Assembly: GCA_031266895.1 (NCBI GenBank)
Contig: JAISAD010000129.1
Coordinates: forward strand, 1 to 8,123
Direction of reading: 5' to 3'
Source: Bacteroidales bacterium
GTDB taxonomy: Bacteria > Bacteroidota > Bacteroidia > Bacteroidales > WCHB1-69
Length of the DNA: 8,123 nucleotides
The position numbers were made by a program, and so were the translations under genes. Positions 6,936 through 8,123 of this stretch are shown one piece after another (position 1 is the first letter of the stretch; each line of letters begins with the position of its first letter). The notes under the pieces were generated by a model. It had not been told where the DNA came from, searched no databases, and worked only from the letters and a program-made list of their open reading frames with translations.

Positions 6936-7391
6936 ATGAAAAAGCTAATTGTACGGAGCAGCAGCCTGTTATTACTGCTGACTTTACTTGTAGTTACGTT
7001 TATGGCGGCAGAGTGCAAGAAACCTGTAGATAATCCACCACAGTCTATCCAATTACAAGGCACTCAATGGAAACTGGAAGGTATAGTTAATGTGCAGACA
7101 GGTGAAATGCAAGTACTTGAACCTGTTGATTGTGAGCAATGCTATACATTGGAGTTTGATACTGATACCACAGCATCAGGAAAATCTACAACAAATATTT
7201 TTTTGCTTAATTTAAATATGCCTCCATATTTAGGAATAGGAACAGAAGTTTGTGAAATGGGAGATGGATATTTGTTTACTAATATCCTATGTTTTATTAC
7301 TAGTTATGAACATGACAGTGAGAATGCTAAACTTAAATTTTTCTATCAAAGAGAAGAAAAAAACTACTACTTAATCTTTAAAATGTTGTAG
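6936..7391 (+). CDS. Small predicted lipoprotein with META/HslJ-like domain
   Basis: From this start the protein has 151 residues. The first 27 form a lipoprotein-type signal: MKKLIVRSS, a leucine-rich core, then MAAEC with candidate Cys27. Glu at -1 is unusual for a lipobox. The mature part begins near a GTQWKL motif (residues 42-47), followed by a DCEQC segment (CxxC at 66 and 69), FDTDTTASG at 73-81, two further cysteines (106, 119), and the ending YYLIFKML. The GTxWKL opening, the F-D-x-D-x-x-x-S/A-G segment and the YLIFK end resemble META/HslJ-like lipoproteins common in Bacteroidota. The function is not known. It sits behind a repeated leader module, 2 bases before the next gene. Its DNA is A+T-richer than pheS, hinting at an accessory gene. 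The alternative start at 6843 would give 182 residues. Confidence 0.7.
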   Translation: MKKLIVRSSSLLLLLTLLVVTFMAAECKKPVDNPPQSIQLQGTQWKLEGIVNVQTGEMQVLEPVDCEQCYTLEFDTDTTASGKSTTNIFLLNLNMPPYLGIGTEVCEMGDGYLFTNILCFITSYEHDSENAKLKFFYQREEKNYYLIFKML

Positions 7392-7393
7392 TT

Positions 7394-7954
7394 ATGAAAA
7401 TGTACAAATTATTTATTGTTAGTACAAAATCAAGAAAAATAAACTCATTCAAAAACTTCCTTTTTGTAAAGGCTCAAAGAGTCTGCAAAAGGGGCACAGG
7501 AGTAATACTGTGTATCGCTTTAATATTATTTGCGGCGGCAAGTTGCGAGAAACCGAAACATACTAATGAAGTAAAACTATCCGATTTTAAATTTTCAGAA
7601 TGTAAGGTATTATTAAGTCAGGATGCAGTCGCACAAAAATCATCTTCTGATACCATTTATGCAGAGACTATAGACGATAATACATTGAAAATTTGGACAA
7701 CAAACACGCTTTTTAGTTGTTGTGCAAGCGAAATCCGACACGATGTATCTGTAGAAACAATAATTACTGTTATTTTATCACAATCAGAAGATGGGAATCA
7801 ATGCAACTGTCTTTGCGGTCGTAGTGTAGAGTTCTTGTTGAATAATTTAATTAACGGCCAAAATTATTCTGTAATAATCAAAAAGGATATTTTTGATTAT
7901 TATTCATTTGATTTTACATTTTCAAATCAGACAAGTTTAACTTTTACATTTTAA
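7394..7954 (+). CDS. Small cysteine-rich predicted lipoprotein, unknown function
   Basis: I do not recognise a named family for this 186-residue protein. A hydrophobic stretch (about 35-48, GVILCIALILFAA) ends in AASC with candidate lipidated Cys51, a good lipobox. It is preceded by an oddly long basic segment of about 34 residues, and no ATG, GTG or TTG lies closer to the hydrophobic core in this frame. The mature part is beta-rich, with cysteines at 70, 109, 110, 137, 139 and 141. The CC pair and the CNCLC cluster are followed by VEFLLNNLINGQNYSVII, a pattern that recalls small beta-sandwich lipoproteins of Bacteroidota. This resemblance is from memory. It starts 2 bases after the upstream stop, so the two are very probably co-transcribed. 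ATG at 7400 is an alternative start. Base composition is A+T-rich. Confidence 0.7.
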   Translation: MKMYKLFIVSTKSRKINSFKNFLFVKAQRVCKRGTGVILCIALILFAAASCEKPKHTNEVKLSDFKFSECKVLLSQDAVAQKSSSDTIYAETIDDNTLKIWTTNTLFSCCASEIRHDVSVETIITVILSQSEDGNQCNCLCGRSVEFLLNNLINGQNYSVIIKKDIFDYYSFDFTFSNQTSLTFTF

Positions 7955-7959
7955 TTACT

Positions 7960-8067
7960 ATGAAGAAACTATACAAAGACAATAAAAAACATTCAATTGA
8001 GGGAAAAAAAATCTCAAGACTGACAATTTCTGGCAGATTTATGTCGTATTTTTGCATTTTTAAATAG
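7960..8067 (+). CDS. Doubtful small ORF, 35 codons
   Basis: An ATG 5 bases after the preceding stop opens a 35-codon lysine-rich frame (MKKLYKDNKKHSIEGKKISR at its start) ending in TAG at 8065-8067. The close spacing would allow coupled translation. Against it, there is no signal peptide or known domain, and its 3' end covers the -7 box of the second leader module. It may be a truncated gene start or chance. Confidence 0.25.
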   Translation: MKKLYKDNKKHSIEGKKISRLTISGRFMSYFCIFK

Positions 8068-8118
8068 TCAAGTTCTCAGACTAAAAGTTGAGAACAAAAT
8101 TGTAAGTTTCAAATTAAT
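8047..8118 (+). repeat. Leader module copy 2: -7 box, hairpin and conserved tail upstream of an ATG
   Basis: Second copy of the module seen at 6764-6842. TATTTTTG (8047-8054) is followed after 18 bases by the core stem of a hairpin, then ACAAAATTGTAAGTTTC (8094-8110), which differs from copy 1 at only two of 17 positions. An ATG at 8119-8121 follows 24 bases after the core stem, against 31 in copy 1. Another gene of the same kind therefore probably starts there and continues past the window edge. Confidence 0.6.
8072..8095 (+). promoter_or_regulatory. 5' leader hairpin, copy 2
   Basis: GTTCTCA (8072-8078) can pair with TGAGAAC (8089-8095) around the loop GACTAAAAGT. Compared with copy 1, the second core pair is T-A instead of G-C, so both sides changed and pairing is kept. 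The loop is again 10 bases, beginning GAC and ending AAGT. No T-run follows. Confidence 0.55.
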
Positions 8119-8123
8119 ATGCA

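Noticed and set aside
6764..8118. The two repeats as insertion-sequence ends, integron attC sites or a CRISPR array
   Set aside because: There are only two direct copies, with no transposase or integrase, no target duplications, no attC-type core sequences and no regular spacers.

Overview
The window looks like chromosomal DNA from a member of the Bacteroidota, most likely the order Bacteroidales. The evidence is the style of the lysyl- and phenylalanyl-tRNA synthetases, the repeated -7 boxes of the TAnnTTTG type, start regions that are A-rich and mostly lack a Shine-Dalgarno sequence, and the remains of a type IX secretion cargo gene. No phage, insertion sequence, CRISPR array, tRNA or rRNA is visible.

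Minus-strand block (1-4191). The 5' three quarters of lysS run off the left edge (1-1312), with a promoter upstream. Next is a two-gene unit read leftwards: an outer-membrane beta-barrel protein of the Omp85/surface-antigen type (2705-4159), then a CPBP-family intramembrane protease with a long soluble tail (1510-2721). The two genes overlap by 17 bases and the protease appears to start at TTG.

Divergent spacer (4160-4787). It holds the best-spaced Bacteroidota-type promoter of the window (4331-4361), followed by a gene relic (4522-4726). Only the signal peptide and pro-region start (streptopain/C10-like) and the type IX sorting tail survive, joined out of frame. A promoter-like box for the next gene follows.

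Plus-strand housekeeping block (4788-6595). A lipoprotein-type cyclophilin peptidyl-prolyl isomerase is followed after 32 bases by pheS, complete and with all class II synthetase motifs.

Plus-strand accessory block (6596-8123). Visibly A+T-richer DNA carries two small predicted lipoproteins, one META-like and one cysteine-rich, with only 2 bases between them, then a doubtful 35-codon ORF. The block is framed by two copies of a leader module: a -7 box, then exactly 18 bases, then a hairpin with a 10-base loop, then a near-identical tail leading to an ATG. One stem pair differs between copies in a compensating way. The second copy ends at an ATG 5 bases before the window edge, so another gene probably begins there. 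This repeated leader, and the strong Shine-Dalgarno inside the first gene's N-terminal extension, are the most interesting signals.
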